Origin: Semisulcospira habei
Taxonomy: Eukaryota; Mollusca; Gastropoda; Semisulcospiridae
Assembly (NCBI GenBank): GCA_036245525.1
Contig: BTPG01000005.1
Coordinates: 181,398,245 to 181,462,244 of the forward strand
Length of the DNA: 64,000 nt
Direction of reading: 5' to 3'
The notes beneath the pieces are model-generated. The model saw only the letters and a program-made list of their open reading frames with translations, had not been told where the DNA came from and made no database searches. Position numbers and translations under genes: made by a program. Position 1 is the stretch's first letter. The number at the start of each line of letters is the position of its first letter. Positions 1 to 10,347 of the stretch are shown piece after piece.

Positions 1-1460
1 CGAACATTGTTGTAAATAAAGCGTTACTAAAGTCATAATTTGATACTGATGATAGTCACACGTGAAAAAACACTCTACGCATTACACAATGGGTTTAGGA
101 AATCCGTGTATAAAATGGTCGGCATTTCTATTTAAATTCATGTAATGCCTGGATTTTTTTGTCATTTCGTGTAATGACTGGGGGCCGCAGGCAATTGCTG
201 TATTTCTTAAACGGATCTGGAAATTCATGAATTTTTTGACTTTATAGACTGACTGCCGAACATAAATAATTATGACATATGTCTCATACGGATACTTGGC
301 AAGTTAATATTCGATGCTAGCGTTCTTTAGCATTTTTCGAACGCTAATTTGCCGCCTGTTAGAGCCTGTTTGCGGCGCGTCTCGAGCGATATGACAAATG
401 GGACATTTGGCGCTGAACGAGAAAAGGTTATTGCGTGGCAAACAGTGTTATTTCCTAATATATGGGCCCAATTTCCCTTTCAATGTGCGCCTGCAAAGGT
501 CAACTGGCCATTGCGGTAACCAGAAATATATTACATCAAAGCCAGGCACACACGTGCACAGTGCACCGCGGGCACGCACAGTCGTGTTTATTTGCGCTTG
601 TAATTTAGAAACGATGATTGAGAATCTATTTTTCACAATATTGCCTGGAGCGTGCGAATAGGATCTAAGTCTCTTGCAATATTTGGCTCGTATCCATTTC
701 AGTATTCTTTCCGGCGGTAACCGAAGAAGGTTTCTGTTTTTGTTTGTTTTTTTCGTTCTTGTTGACTTGCGAGCTAAAAGACTTTAGTCTTGTTTACCTT
801 ACCTGCGGGGGGATTTACACAATATCATAAAAGTTTGATAAACATGGCAATATGATTAAGGACTAATAAGTAGAAGAATTACTGCGCACTTACAGAGTGT
901 ATATACACCGATCCCGTCTCCGCGTGATCCGGCTGAACATTCACACCACACTGAACAGTGAAAGGGAGACAATGCCTGTATCACCTATCCCTAACGCGTG
1001 TGAATCTCCAACTGTTGCGCCCCGTGAGTAATCAATTGGCACAGTCAAACAAAACGCGATACACAAATCAATATTCAAGAAGAATTAGGGGGGGGGGGGG
1101 GGGTAGGCAAGCTGCAAGATGCTTTATCTTGGTTGTTGTTCTTTGTTTGTTTGTTTGTCTGTTTGTTACTTTGTCAAGCGCGGCGAATTGAGGGGTGACA
1201 ACTAGTGCGCGGCGGAATTCTGTCCAGCTCTTTCTCTATGCCACAACTGAACCAGCGCTAGTACCCCTCACCCCAAATACTGGGAATGCTAGGATCTTCC
1301 ACTTTGCACTAGTACTGAAACGCCAGAGTTCGCAGGACAAGGATGAAACAAACAAGCGCAATATTTCAGATGAAAAAGTGGTGAAAAAAACTGTATTGAC
1401 CCATGCCCAAGCGGCTGACTAAGGAAATTTTTCTTTTGATCCCAGATACAAATCCTAATG
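1..1460. other. Unannotated stretch with a poly-G tract
   Basis: I recognise no gene or repeat family here. The only distinctive feature is a run of 16 G at 1088-1103. The short open frames lack codon bias, splice context or recognisable domains. Confidence 0.6.
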
Positions 1461-1465
1461 CCGCG

Positions 1466-1559
1466 CGCAAAAGTTCATCGGGCCGACGTCGGCCGCCGTT
1501 GGCCCGCGCACGGCCGTGCGCGGGCCAACGGCGGCCGACGTCGGCCTGATGACCTTTGA
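1466..1559. repeat. pal-D foldback, best copy
   Basis: The GC-rich inverted repeat is centred on the CGGCCG near 1513 and contains GGCCGACGTCGGCC at both outer arms. The core 1481-1546 is self-complementary without mismatch. The arms continue more loosely to AAAAGTTCATCG on the left and TGATGACCTTT on the right. Six diverged copies lie elsewhere in the window. Confidence 0.85.
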
Positions 1560-1720
1560 GACTGGGAACACCAGGGATAGAACGGCTGTGCTTCCCCATT
1601 TCCCGGGCAGTCACTCGACGTTCCATACGCAGTTACACCCCTTCCCACTCACACACTCAGTTCCCGCCCTGACGCAGATTCAGCCTGTGGACAAAATGAT
1701 GAAAGGGAGAAAGAAGCGAT

Positions 1721-2102
1721 TTAAAGGCCCAGTACCCCCAGTAACTGTTCAAATATATACACTTCTGTAACAGATGGTTACGAAACGCTACACACAGGTC
1801 TAGTTATCATGGTTCATCTAGACACAGGGCAATCCAGTTCAGCACAGGTCGTCTTAATACTAAGTAACCTCTGACAATGACTCCGCTCCGTTCTAGAAAT
1901 ACAACAGTATCAGTACGAGAAACAGCTAAAAAAAATAGATTGACACACCAACGGCTGCGCAGAATAAAATACGTGCGATTACGCGTGTGCTTTTGCTGCA
2001 TGTCCAAACTGCTGTTAAAGTTCATTAGGTGTGTCGACAAGGCATAACAAACACACATGGTGCTGAAATGTGGCTTCAGATTTATGAGTAATGGTACTTT
2101 AA
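1721..2102. repeat. Repeat K copy 1, TTAAAG-ended MITE-like element
   Basis: This segment is closely repeated in the same orientation at 14560-14935. Its ends are inverted: TTAAAGGCCCAGTACC on the left, and on the right a sequence whose complement reads TTAAAGTACCATTAC. It has no coding capacity. A TTAA-targeting DNA-transposon derivative is the simplest reading. Its right TTAA (2099-2102) is also the left end of the next element. Confidence 0.7.
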
Positions 2103-2356
2103 CCCTTTCACTGTCGGCTGACGCAGTGGGACTGTGCTTCTGAAGTCTGTTTTCACGACTCACCCCTAAAGAGCCCCCCAGTCAGTTCGCTCCGAAACAT
2201 TTACTCGGATTCAGAGTGGTGTTAGCAGGGATGCATAGATCCTCATGAGGGCCCAGCAACTGCCGTTGTTTGGGGGGGGGGGAGGGGGGCTTATGAAGAT
2301 CTGTGTCTCTTGCGGTTGGAGCATATTCCATCTATTATCGGCATTGAAGAGGTTAA
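2099..2356. repeat. pal-A element, diverged, with poly-G in the loop
   Basis: It starts TTAACCCTTTCACTG and ends with GAAGAGGTTAA. The arms CATAGATCCTCATGAG (2231-2246) and CTTATGAAGATCTGTG flank a loop enlarged by a G tract at about 2270-2290. The left TTAA is shared with repeat K. Confidence 0.6.
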
Positions 2357-2487
2357 TGCTATCTCGTTGCTGTGTTCTGCCTTTCTGTCTTGTGTGTGCA
2401 GTAAACCCCATTTTGTTCCAAGGTCAAAATTCCCTCTTTTTTTTTTTTTGTTTTTAGTTGTCCGGCTGTGAAGACTGTGACTACGGG

Positions 2488-2540
2488 CGCCAAGCAATTC
2501 TGGCATCTCCCTTGAACTATCATGGTCGATTCATATCAGT
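2488..2540. repeat. pal-B2 half copy, right arm only
   Basis: GCGCCAAGC.ATTCTGGCATC followed by CTTGAACTATCATGGTCGAT matches the right arm of pal-B2. The left arm is missing, so the copy cannot fold. Confidence 0.6.
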
Positions 2541-3168
<628 letters not shown>

Positions 3169-3289
3169 ACCTGAAACAGCACAGACATACATGACGTCTG
3201 CATAACTGACCTCGATATTACATTCTGGTCTCTTGTCTTTTCGCCAAATTGTTACCACTGTACAGCAAAATCAACAAATCTTAGGGGGG

Positions 3290-3503
3290 TTAACTCATCC
3301 TACCCCAGACACACCACAGCAAGATAAAGATCGACCATGATAGTTCAAGGGGGATGCCAGAATAGCTTGGCGCCTACGGGCGCCAAGCTATTCTGGCATC
3401 CCCCTTGAACTATCATGGTCGATCTGTGTCCTGCACTGCAACGCAGTCTTCAGAGGACGACTTCGAAATTTGGGGATTTCGGTCTTGGGGTACAATGAGT
3501 TAA
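3290..3503. repeat. pal-B2 element, intact, 214 bp
   Basis: It runs TTAA to TTAA, starting TTAACTCATCCTACCCC and ending with TACAATGAGTTAA. The hairpin 3331-3424 is almost perfect with a centre of GGCGCCTACGGGCGCC. The arms carry GGGGGATGCC/GGCATCCCCC, a symmetric change from the usual GGGTGGTGCC/GGCACCACCC. The orientation is inverse, with the long flank on the right. Confidence 0.85.
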
Positions 3504-3596
3504 TTAAGCGAAAATAGCCCATATTAGGTCAATGGCACTAAATGATATTTGTTCTTACAGTGGCAAAGAAATGTGAGGTTTTTTTACGAAAATATT

Positions 3597-3618
3597 GGGG
3601 GGGGGGGGGGGGGGGGGG
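3597..3618. repeat. Poly-G tract, 22 bases
   Basis: An uninterrupted run of 22 G on the plus strand. Such a tract can form quadruplexes and is prone to length errors in sequencing. Confidence 0.9.
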
Positions 3619-3654
3619 AACGTTGTGTGCTCCGATGTCAAACGGTCTATACGC

Positions 3655-3728
3655 AGCTTGTGTGTGTAGGCGTGCGCGCGTGCGTGGTGATCATCACCCA
3701 CGCACGCGCGCCTACACACACGCACGTG
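3655..3728. repeat. Palindrome of alternating purine-pyrimidine sequence
   Basis: TGTGTGTAGGCG is mirrored by CGCCTACACACA around a GTGATCATCAC centre at about 3690. The arms are rich in GCGCGC/GTGCGT steps. It matches no other family in the window. Confidence 0.7.
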
Positions 3729-4117
3729 TTGTGCGTATGTGTGTGTGCGCGTGTGCATTTCTTGCATTCACTGCGCGTTTTCTTGGGAGTGCATCTCAGA
3801 GTGTTGGGCAGTCTGCTTTTGCCACGTCAGCCAAAGTGAGCGAGTGCAGTTACACCCCCTATAAGAACGTGAAAGGCTTTCACAGCAAGTGACTGCACAC
3901 AACAGAAAGAAATCCCCTCTCGGATACACGCACAGACTTTAAAGATTTTAAAGGGCAAAGGACATTACTTGCCCAATACGTCTGTAATGAAAATCGCCGC
4001 TAAGCTCTCTTGAGGCCAGGGAAATCCCATAGCCCAGGGCTCGGTTGCACGGATAGCGTAAATCCCGCCCAGACCAATATCCCACGCTAAGTGCTCGCAT
4101 AAAGAAGCTCGCGGCAC
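3729..4117. other. No recognisable gene
   Basis: GT/GC-rich at the left, otherwise unremarkable. No repeat family or coding exon is recognised. Confidence 0.5.
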
Positions 4118-4600
4118 GGTTGGTTGGTTGGTTGTGGTTGGTTGGTTGGTTTGGGGTTTAACCCGCTCAGTGCCGAGAACCCCATCTGCAAGAGGTATAG
4201 ATCCTCATGAGCCCCCGCATTTGCGGGGGCTCATGAGGATCTATGCCTCTTGTTGAAACCACTTTTTATCCGTGTTTCTTTGACGGCTGGGGATCTTGAC
4301 GTTGACTTTACAACGATTTTAGAAACACAATCCGGCGGCGTCCACCAACAGTGAAGGGGTTTACGTCCACGATACCGGAGTGATGATAATGGACGGTCCT
4401 AAAGGGCGGATTAGTGTGTGTGTGTGTGGGGAGGGGGGGGGGGGACAGTGACAGCTATTGCTTATCGAGTACGACCTGAACAGGGATCAGTTCAGGCGCA
4501 CTGCCAATGTGCCACTGCGATTTACCAGGACATTTCAACATACATGCCATACAAGCAAGCCCATCGTTTTGCCCAGCCGCAGTGGCCTCCCCTCCCCTTC
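4118..4600 (-). mobile_element. SINE S1, split by a pal-A insertion
   Basis: A (TTGG)n tail at 4118-4153 leads into GGGGTTTAA. After the nested pal-A (4158-4362) the S1 body resumes with TTTACGTCCACGATACCGG and continues through GAGTACGACCTGAAC and TTCAGGCGCACTGCC, matching the S1 copy at 11656-11960. A GT/G-rich patch at 4413-4444 has expanded inside it. The tRNA-like head is not recognisable here. Confidence 0.7.
4158..4362. repeat. pal-A element inserted at the TTAA of SINE S1
   Basis: It starts TTAACCCGCTCAGTGCC and ends GTGAAGGGGTTTA. The hairpin 4189-4252 is perfect apart from two bases. The undisturbed S1 copy reads GGGTTTAACGTCC, so insertion occurred exactly at TTAA. The right duplicate has mutated to TTTA. 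Confidence 0.85.
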
Positions 4601-4824
4601 ATCTCCCCCCCTTCATCTCCCCCCCCCCCCCCCACCTCCACCCTTGTCCCCACCTCCCCTCAAATTTTCCCATCAGCAAGGGACATAGATTCTGAAGAAC
4701 CCTTCAGCTGTCTGCCCATTCTACAACTGTCCTACATCCTCAGCTGTGTTCTTTCTCACGCAGACTGACCAAAACATCAGCAGCAAGCGCTAGTCATTCA
4801 TCCTCACGAGTACTCGCACACTGC
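4601..4824. other. C-rich low-complexity tract and unassigned sequence
   Basis: Poly-C/CT runs lie at 4598-4650. The Pro/Ser-rich frames across them are low-complexity artefacts. Confidence 0.6.
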
Positions 4825-4865
4825 CGGGGCCAGCCGCGTGAGTGAGCTTAGTCCTGCGCAAGCCA

Positions 4866-4930
4866 TTAACTCATTCGCGGCCAGCAGCACCCGGATGCAC
4901 GGCATAAGCGGCTGGCCACGAATGAGTTAA
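4866..4930. repeat. pal-G element, 65 bp
   Basis: TTAACTCATTCGCGGCCAGC opens the element and its complement (GGCTGGCCACGAATGAGTTAA region) closes it. It is flanked by pal-C sequence on both sides (GCCAT before, GCAA after), which fits a TTAA insertion. Confidence 0.85.
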
Positions 4931-5005
4931 GCAAATGTGCTCCGCTACAGCATCAGCGAGGGCGCAAGCCTCTAAAGCAAGCCGCTGCGCTATAGCGGAG
5001 CACCT

Positions 5006-5197
5006 TTAACCCTTGTAGTCCCAAGGCTTCAAATTTTGGAGGTGTTGCCTAACGACTATGCACCAGTTGTAGGAGACGGGTTGAACATGATAATTCAAGG
5101 GCAGCGCCAGCTGAGCTTGGCGCCTTTTGGCACTACCCTTTGAATTATCATGATCAATCCATCTGCTGCTGCAGGGTCCCGGGGCTAAAAGGGTCAA
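5006..5197. repeat. pal-B1-like element nested in pal-C
   Basis: It begins TTAACCCTTGTAGTCCC, has hairpin arms TGATAATTCAAGGGCAG and TTTGAATTATCATGA, and ends GGGTCAA, a diverged GGGTTAA. The central GGCGCC loop has lost part of the right arm. Confidence 0.75.
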
Positions 5198-5389
5198 GGT
5201 GCTCCGCTATAGCGGAGCAACCTGCTTAGAGGTTTGCGCAGGACTAAAGCTCACCCATGCATCTGGCACCTTGCTTCGTGGCTTTTCGCTGGACCAAGCT
5301 CACTCAAGCAACTGGTCCCAAGGGGGCTCCATGGAATCTACGCCACAATTTCAGTCTGTGCCACTTTTCAATGTCTGCGTTCGTCGGAT

Positions 5390-5627
5390 TTAAACTCATT
5401 TCAACTCAGACACGCCACGGCCGCAAGACATGGGTCGAGCGTGATAGTTCAAGGGTTGTGCCAGAATAGCTTGGCGCCCATAGGCTCCAAGCTATTCTGG
5501 CACATCCCTTGAACTATCACGCTCGATCTGTTTCCAGAAGCGTAATACAGTCTTCAGGGGGGGGGTTGGTGGGGGGGGGGGCGACTTCAACATTTGCGGA
5601 TTTCGGTCCTGGAGCGGAACGTGCTGA
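5390..5627. repeat. pal-B2 element with an expanded G tract
   Basis: It starts TTAAACTCATTTCAACTCAG. The hairpin TCGAGCGTGATAGTTCAAGG...TTGAACTATCACGCTCGA spans 5434-5527; GAGCGTGATAG is symmetric where other copies have GACCATGATAG. The right flank carries interrupted poly-G at 5557-5581. The right TTAA has decayed to CTGA and doubles as the start of pal-E. Confidence 0.75.
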
Positions 5628-5689
5628 CCCTCTGCGTGTCCTGTAGGAATCATCGCGACTAAAACCGCTACCGACACGCAGAGGGTTAA
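5624..5689. repeat. pal-E element, shortened
   Basis: CTGACCCTCTGCGTGTC pairs with GACACGCAGAGGGTTAA. The inner arms are GGAATCATCGCGAC...ACCGCTACC. Much of the left arm is lost. Confidence 0.75.
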
Positions 5690-5699
5690 AGAGGTCGGC

Positions 5700-5795
5700 G
5701 TGAGATCGGTCTACAAGTGTGCGGCAGACGGTGCCGACGGACCTGTAATTTGGGACCTTACGGCTCCAGGTCGTAAGGCCCAGAGTCAAAGAACG
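5700..5795. repeat. pal-F copy, diverged
   Basis: TAATTTGGGACCTTACGGC and CGTAAGGCCCAGAGTC form imperfect arms around CCAGGT. This is the pal-F signature seen cleanly at 15293-15358. Confidence 0.55.
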
Positions 5796-5842
5796 GCAGA
5801 CACATTTTGCTCCTACATAGAACACGGCTGTAGATGTCTGTT

Positions 5843-5927
5843 CCCCCTCCCCCCCCCCCCCCCCCCCCCACTACACACACCCTTCCCTCCCCCCTTCCCC
5901 CTCTCCCCCCCCCCCCTCCCCCCTTCT
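5843..5927. repeat. Poly-C-rich tract
   Basis: Several runs of 8 to more than 20 C separated by CT. Pro-rich frames over it are artefacts. Confidence 0.85.
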
Positions 5928-6017
5928 TATTCATTTGTGTTTTTTCCCAACGTCAATGGAGTTGTACTGTTTCAACCACAGCGTACAATAACACAGACAC
6001 TGTAGTAATACCTCCAG

Positions 6018-6078
6018 TGCGGAAAAGGTCCCCGGGCCGACAACACTGAGCCGCAGTGGGCCGACGTCGGCCCGATAT
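6018..6078. repeat. pal-D copy, diverged
   Basis: GGAAAAGGTCCCCGGGCCGAC and GGGCCGACGTCGGCCCGAT match the outer arms of pal-D. The middle is shortened. Confidence 0.6.
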
Positions 6079-6761
6079 CTGTCACTTACTCTGTTCTTCG
6101 TAACCACAGAGTGTGAAACAACAGGGTAACCGCCAATACGAAAAAGCCGAGAAATCGAAAAAAAACTCTTATTTTGTCAGCAAACTTCGATGCCGTGGGC
6201 GCACGATAGATTTTCTGGTCCGAATCGGGCCACAAACAGAAACGATATTGCAAGGTCAATAATTGTAAAAGAGTCTTGGTGCGAAAAGGTACTTGCACTC
6301 AGTGCCAATACCGACAGCCATTTCTTTGCTTGTGGCTGAAACGCTGCAGTACAACGGTAAATAGTTTCAGAGCAGTCAGACTGAGTAGAGCCCTAAAACA
6401 CAGACAGGTAGGGTGGGTATAAGCAACAACAGCAATTTGAAATTGCAGAGTACGTTTCCCTTGGGTTTCGTCTATCAGGAGACGAGCAGCACTGATCTGT
6501 AATTGAGTTTACCTTGCATGAAAAAAAAAACAAACATGTCAGACACTAAATAAAATCCAGTGGCAGAGGAGGAGTTGAACATTTGCTGAGGGGTTTTTTT
6601 TTTCTTGTTTTTTTCTTCTTTTCACAACCACAGATTTGTTAGTTACGAGGATGCAGTCCCTATGTCACATAAATCTCAGGTAAACCAAATTCAGTCACCG
6701 TAAGACACCAAAGTCAGACGAAAGTCAAACTCAGTTGCAAATCGCAGTCATTCGTCACTAT
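6079..6761. other. No recognisable gene or repeat
   Basis: AT-rich unique-looking sequence with short A and T runs. I see no coding exon. Confidence 0.5.
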
Positions 6762-7035
6762 CAGGGCCGGATCCAGGTGGGGGGGGTTTTGGTACTACAG
6801 CACCCCTCCTCCCCCCCTCCCCCCTCCCCTCGGCTTAAAAAAAATCATTCACTGCCAGTCCACAACATGGTCCGAGAAGGAGGGGGGGTGCTTTAATGTT
6901 ATTGCAGCACCCCCCTAGAACAGTTTCGGTTGTGGTGTTTTGATACATACTAGACCCTGGCAATAGAAAAAAAAAGTTGAGCACCCCCCCCCCCCACCCA
7001 CCCCCCTTCTTTGAAAACTGATTGATCCGGCCCTG
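6762..7035. mobile_element. hAT-like non-autonomous element 1
   Basis: The ends are CAGGGCCGGATCC at 6762 and, complemented, CAGGGCCGGATCAAT from 7035. CAGGG-type inverted ends are typical of hAT elements. The interior has several poly-G/poly-C stretches and no open frame. The flanks (CACTAT / GACTAT) are similar but do not give a clean 8-bp duplication. Confidence 0.65.
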
Positions 7036-7388
7036 GACTATATACCTGTTGCCGCCCTACAGCCCATCAGTCACCACCGACGAGTGCTTGTGGAGTGAAG
7101 ATGTGTTTGAAGAGACAAATGGGATTTGTGCGCAATCGCCATAAGTGGCCGCCGATTCGTGGAAAAGACGCTGCTGATTTACGCCGTGCACGCGTGATGC
7201 ATACTAAACGCGGGACTAGATCCGCTGACCTAATTCTTCTAACGTCCTCACCGACTCGGCCTTTTCGTTGCAATTTTCTTTTCTTTTCTTTTTCGAGGTT
7301 CTGATCAATCGTGAGGACTCAAGGACTGTCTGGGAAATTCACGACGAAGAAAGAAACACCCTTAGAAAAGGACAAGCACAACCCTTCG
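7036..7388. other. No recognisable gene
   Basis: Open frames on both strands (7067-7273, 7095-7304) overlap each other and contain no domain that I know. I see nothing else. Confidence 0.5.
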
Positions 7389-7600
7389 TATTATGCCAGT
7401 AAAAATGTGAACACGATCCAACTGCAAGAGATATAGATCCTCATAAGCCCCCGCTGTCGCGGGGGCTCATGAGGATCTATGTCTCTTGCTGAGGCCAGTG
7501 TGTGTCCATGTACCTTGGAAGGTTGTGGGTTTTGGTCGCTAAATGAACAAAGATTTCAGAAACACAACTGACAAGCGTCCGGTGGCAGGGTAAAGGTAAC
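7389..7600. repeat. pal-A element
   Basis: The hairpin 7424-7489 is nearly perfect, with a GCCCCCGCTGTCGCGGGGGC centre. The right flank follows the pal-A consensus (GATTTCAGAAACACA, then GGTGGCAGGGTAA). The terminal TTAA has decayed. Confidence 0.8.
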
Positions 7601-7669
7601 ATTTTTTCGGGTGTCTGGGCAGTAGTGATAGCTCAAGGGTAGTGTCCGATCAATCGTTATTAAGCAACT

Positions 7670-8268
7670 GGCAGTACTGACTAGAGAGCCTCGAGAAATG
7701 CCACTGGGCGCATAATTATTTGTTTGTGAAGTGTGTCGTAACTCAGCGATCATATGAGTCACAACCGTCCAAGTAGGGCACAGCTCCTCATGAGCCCCCG
7801 CAGTCACGGAGGTTGATTGGTTGGTTGTACATTGCTTAACGTCCCGACAGCAACAAGACTTTCTCAGGACGTGCCTGCACTGCTTGTGAAAAAAAAAAAA
7901 AAAAAAAAACTAAACAGAATATTGAATGTATGTCGCCAGCCGGTCTAATACGCTAAATAAACCCAAGACCATTCAGCAACACACATCCAATATCAAGAGC
8001 TACAGGCAGCGCGGACAGCAGGGAGAGTTTAAAAATGGAAAATACAGGTGAATGGACCAAGGGTAGACAGAAACACATGCCCCAGAATACAGGGGAAAAC
8101 CCACCCTGTGAGGCTGACCAGGGTGACCCTGTGTAGGAAAAAGTAGCTAACCCCACCAAAGTCCCCCGGGGCAGACCCGGGTGGGGGCACGGAGGTTGAA
8201 CATAAGGATCTATGTCTCAAGCTTGCAGTCGGACCGTGTTCACATTTTCTCGGCAATGAAGAGGCTAA
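7670..8268. repeat. pal-A element interrupted by SINE S4
   Basis: The left part runs from TTAAGCAACTGGCAGTAC to CTCATGAGCCCCCGCAG. The right arm resumes after the SINE with AAGGATCTATGTCTC and ends CGGCAATGAAGAGGCTAA. The SINE sits next to the hairpin loop. Confidence 0.7.
7817..8187 (-). mobile_element. SINE S4 copy 1 with 12-bp target duplication
   Basis: CACGGAGGTTGA occurs at 7805-7816 and again at 8188-8199, defining the insertion exactly. The tail is the (ATCA/CCAA)-type repeat at the left edge, so the element reads on the minus strand. The body includes a poly-A run at 7890-7909 and the shared TAGACAGAAACACATGCCCC. No tRNA-type A or B box is visible, so the head type is unknown. Confidence 0.8.
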
Positions 8269-8394
8269 CCTGTCGCACGCTGTCAATACCCTTGGATTCC
8301 CCGACCGCGGAGACATAATGTTGACACGAGTTCGAACTGGACAGAGAAAGAGATTGTTCAACATGAATGATTCAGTCTCTCTGCCTATTTTCTC

Positions 8395-8523
8395 AACCTA
8401 CAGGCATTTTCGCTTGCAGGAGGCATAGATTCTCTTGAGCCCAAGCGGGGGCTCATGAGGATCTATACCTCTTGCAGCTGGGTGGTGTTTCATTTTTTCC
8501 TCTCTCGGCAGTGAAGGGGTTAA
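8395..8523. repeat. pal-A element, left flank truncated
   Basis: The hairpin spans 8415-8475 and the right flank ends CGGCAGTGAAGGGGTTAA (8520-8523). The left outer flank is not recognisable. Confidence 0.75.
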
Positions 8524-8666
8524 AAGCCGAAAAGCGAACTGACTCTTCATGCAGAGGCTTTCACCACAGGTCTCGGAATCCTCAGGACTGCCTGCGACTC
8601 TTCCTCGAGACATACCAGATGATAAATATTTTCGACAAAAAGAGCTATAAGCCGCTGTGAAAAGAA

Positions 8667-8881
8667 TTAACCCCGTTACTGCCTTGAAAAAAATGAACAC
8701 AATCAAACCGTACGAGACAGATCCTCATGTGCCCCCGCAGTCGCGGGGGCACATGAAGATCTATGTCTCTTTCTGAGACCAACTTGTATCCATGTTCCAA
8801 GGATGGTTTGCGGCTTTCGGTCGTTGAATGAACAAAGATTTCAGAAATACACTGCGCGTACACTGGCAGGGTAAGGGTTAA
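8667..8881. repeat. pal-A element, intact, 215 bp
   Basis: TTAACCCCGTTACTGCC at the left and GGCAGGGTAAGGGTTAA at the right give clean TTAA ends. The hairpin arms carry CATGTGCCCCC/GGGGGCACATG, a symmetric change from CATGAGCCCCC/GGGGGCTCATG. Confidence 0.88.
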
Positions 8882-9111
8882 CACGTGCAGGTTTCGCGGA
8901 CCTGTGGTTTCAGTGAGAGGGAAACGGCGTGTCGCCTGATCCCTGGAATCCGAAACACGCATCAATCGTATCTGAAGGATCGTCTCGCGGTTCAGCAGCA
9001 GCAGCCTTATTTCTCACGTCCCGTCTGCTGTCAACCCGGTCCACACTCGTCTCCCTCGCTTCGCTGCAGCGGATAAAGCGGATTAGCGGTAGCCAAGCGA
9101 GGGCCGAGAGA

Positions 9112-9512
9112 TTGATTGATTGATTGTAGATTACTTAACGTCCCGACAGCAACAATGCTTTCTCAGGACGTGCCTGCACTGCTTGTAAAAAAAAAATAAA
9201 CAGAATATTGAATGTATGACGCCAGCCGGTCCAATACGTTAAATAAACCTACGCCATGGGGCCTAAATAAAGGCAAGACCATTTAGCAACACACATCCAA
9301 TATCAAGAGCTACAGGCAGCGCAGACAGTAGGGAGAGTTTAAAAAAGGCAAATACAGGTGAATGGACGACGGGTAGACAGAAACACATGCCCCAGAATAG
9401 AGGGAAAAACCCACCCTGTGGGGCTGACTAGGGTGACCCTGGGAACTAAAAAGTAGTTAACCCCACCCAAGTCCCCCAGGGCAGACCCGGGTGGGGGGGG
9501 GGAGGGGGAGGG
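9112..9512 (-). mobile_element. SINE S4 copy 2 with 11-bp target duplication
   Basis: GGGCCGAGAGA is repeated at 9101-9111 and 9513-9523. Left of the body is a (TTGA)n tail. The body is collinear with copy 1 and adds ATGGGGCCTAAATAAAG. Its far end is GGGTGGGGG followed by an expanded G tract. Confidence 0.8.
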
Positions 9513-9586
9513 GGGCCGAGAGAACCAGCTTTGGTCGACAGCATGACGCGAAGTGTAATGAGATTGGAAAATATTTAGTTAGGTTC

Positions 9587-9818
9587 CGTTTGCGACGAAC
9601 GACTCGCAACAACGAACGAAAGCGAACTCACAGCGGACAGACAACACTCCGAACATCTCCAAGAGGCATAGATCCTCATGAGCCCGGAGGGCTCATGAGG
9701 ATCTATGCCTCTTGGAGATGTTTCGAGTGTTGCTCATGATTATGATACAAACTGGTCATCCGCCGAGATTTCCCTCTCGTTAATCGTCGGCAGTCGTTTG
9801 TGGCGAACGAAAAACCTC
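9587..9818. repeat. pal-A' element copy 1, long-armed foldback
   Basis: The perfect core (ACATCTCCAAGAGGCATAG and complement) spans 9652-9721. Weaker pairing extends outwards: GCGACGAACGACT on the left against AGTCGTTTGTGGCGAACG on the right. It shares the pal-A core but has different flanks. The second copy is at 48418-48632. Confidence 0.75.
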
Positions 9819-9852
9819 ACGAATGGCCTGGAGCTCGAGACGGGAACTAAGG

Positions 9853-10010
9853 CAACACGCACGCAACTGTAAATGGGTCTGTGATTTGGAACCTAACGGC
9901 TCTAGGCCGTGCAAGCTGGTCTAAGATTTCGAATGTTACGGCTGTAGATCTCGCTGGTCTGCGATTGTGGGCCTTAGCGCGTCAGGCTCTGAAGTCTAAA
10001 ATCACAAGAT
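9853..10010. repeat. pal-F copies, degenerate, two or three in a row
   Basis: CTGTGATTTGGAACCTAACGGC, CTAAGATTTCGAATGTTACGGC and CTGCGATTGTGGGCCTTAGCG are successive variants of one pal-F arm. Confidence 0.5.
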
Positions 10011-10144
10011 CGGCATAAAAAAATATCGTGCAAGGACTTCGGCGTGATTGATCGTATCCCTGGCACTGGCTCATAATACAGGCACTGACATTTCTCTCAT
10101 CTTTCTCCTACCGCGTACATCGGATGTGGCGCGTCTCGACTGAG

Positions 10145-10246
10145 TTAACCATTTCGCTGCCGGTAGCGGTTTGTTGTTGTTGTTGTGGCGATGATTCTTG
10201 AAGGAATCATCGCGACAAAAAGCGCTGCCGACAGTCAAAGGGTTAA
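10145..10246. repeat. pal-E element, 102 bp
   Basis: TTAACCATTTCGCTGCCGG opens it and CCGACAGTCAAAGGGTTAA closes it. The inner arms are TGGCGATGATTCTTG and AAGGAATCATCGCG. A (TTG)n expansion sits in the left arm. Confidence 0.85.
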
Positions 10247-10347
10247 CGTCAAACGTCAATGGAGAGAGACAGAATTTTTCACGCCCAATAATGACAGACG
10301 CAAATTGGATTTGCATGCCTGTGGTTGCCACAATTTTCCTTTAGGTA

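Larger units (their letters stand above)
4825..5320. repeat. pal-C element broken by two nested foldbacks
   Basis: The left outer arm (GAGTGAGCTTAGTCCTGCGC) begins at about 4838. Copies of TGCTCCGCTATAGCGGAGCA occur on both sides of the nested pal-B. The right arm ends with GCGCAGGACTAAAGCTCACC. Pal-G sits in the left arm at a CATTAA site and pal-B at CCTTTAA. The doubled TAGCGGAGC core may reflect the insertion or a local duplication. Confidence 0.65.

Noticed and set aside
4600..6005. Proline-rich proteins
   Set aside because: Frames over poly-C tracts, with no exon signals.
6762..7035. A clean 8-bp hAT target duplication
   Set aside because: The flanks agree only partly, so the superfamily call rests on the termini alone.
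9641..9732. Rho-independent terminators or bacterial REP/BIME hairpins
   Set aside because: No prokaryotic genes are present, and the hairpins have TTAA borders and nested insertion histories typical of transposable elements.
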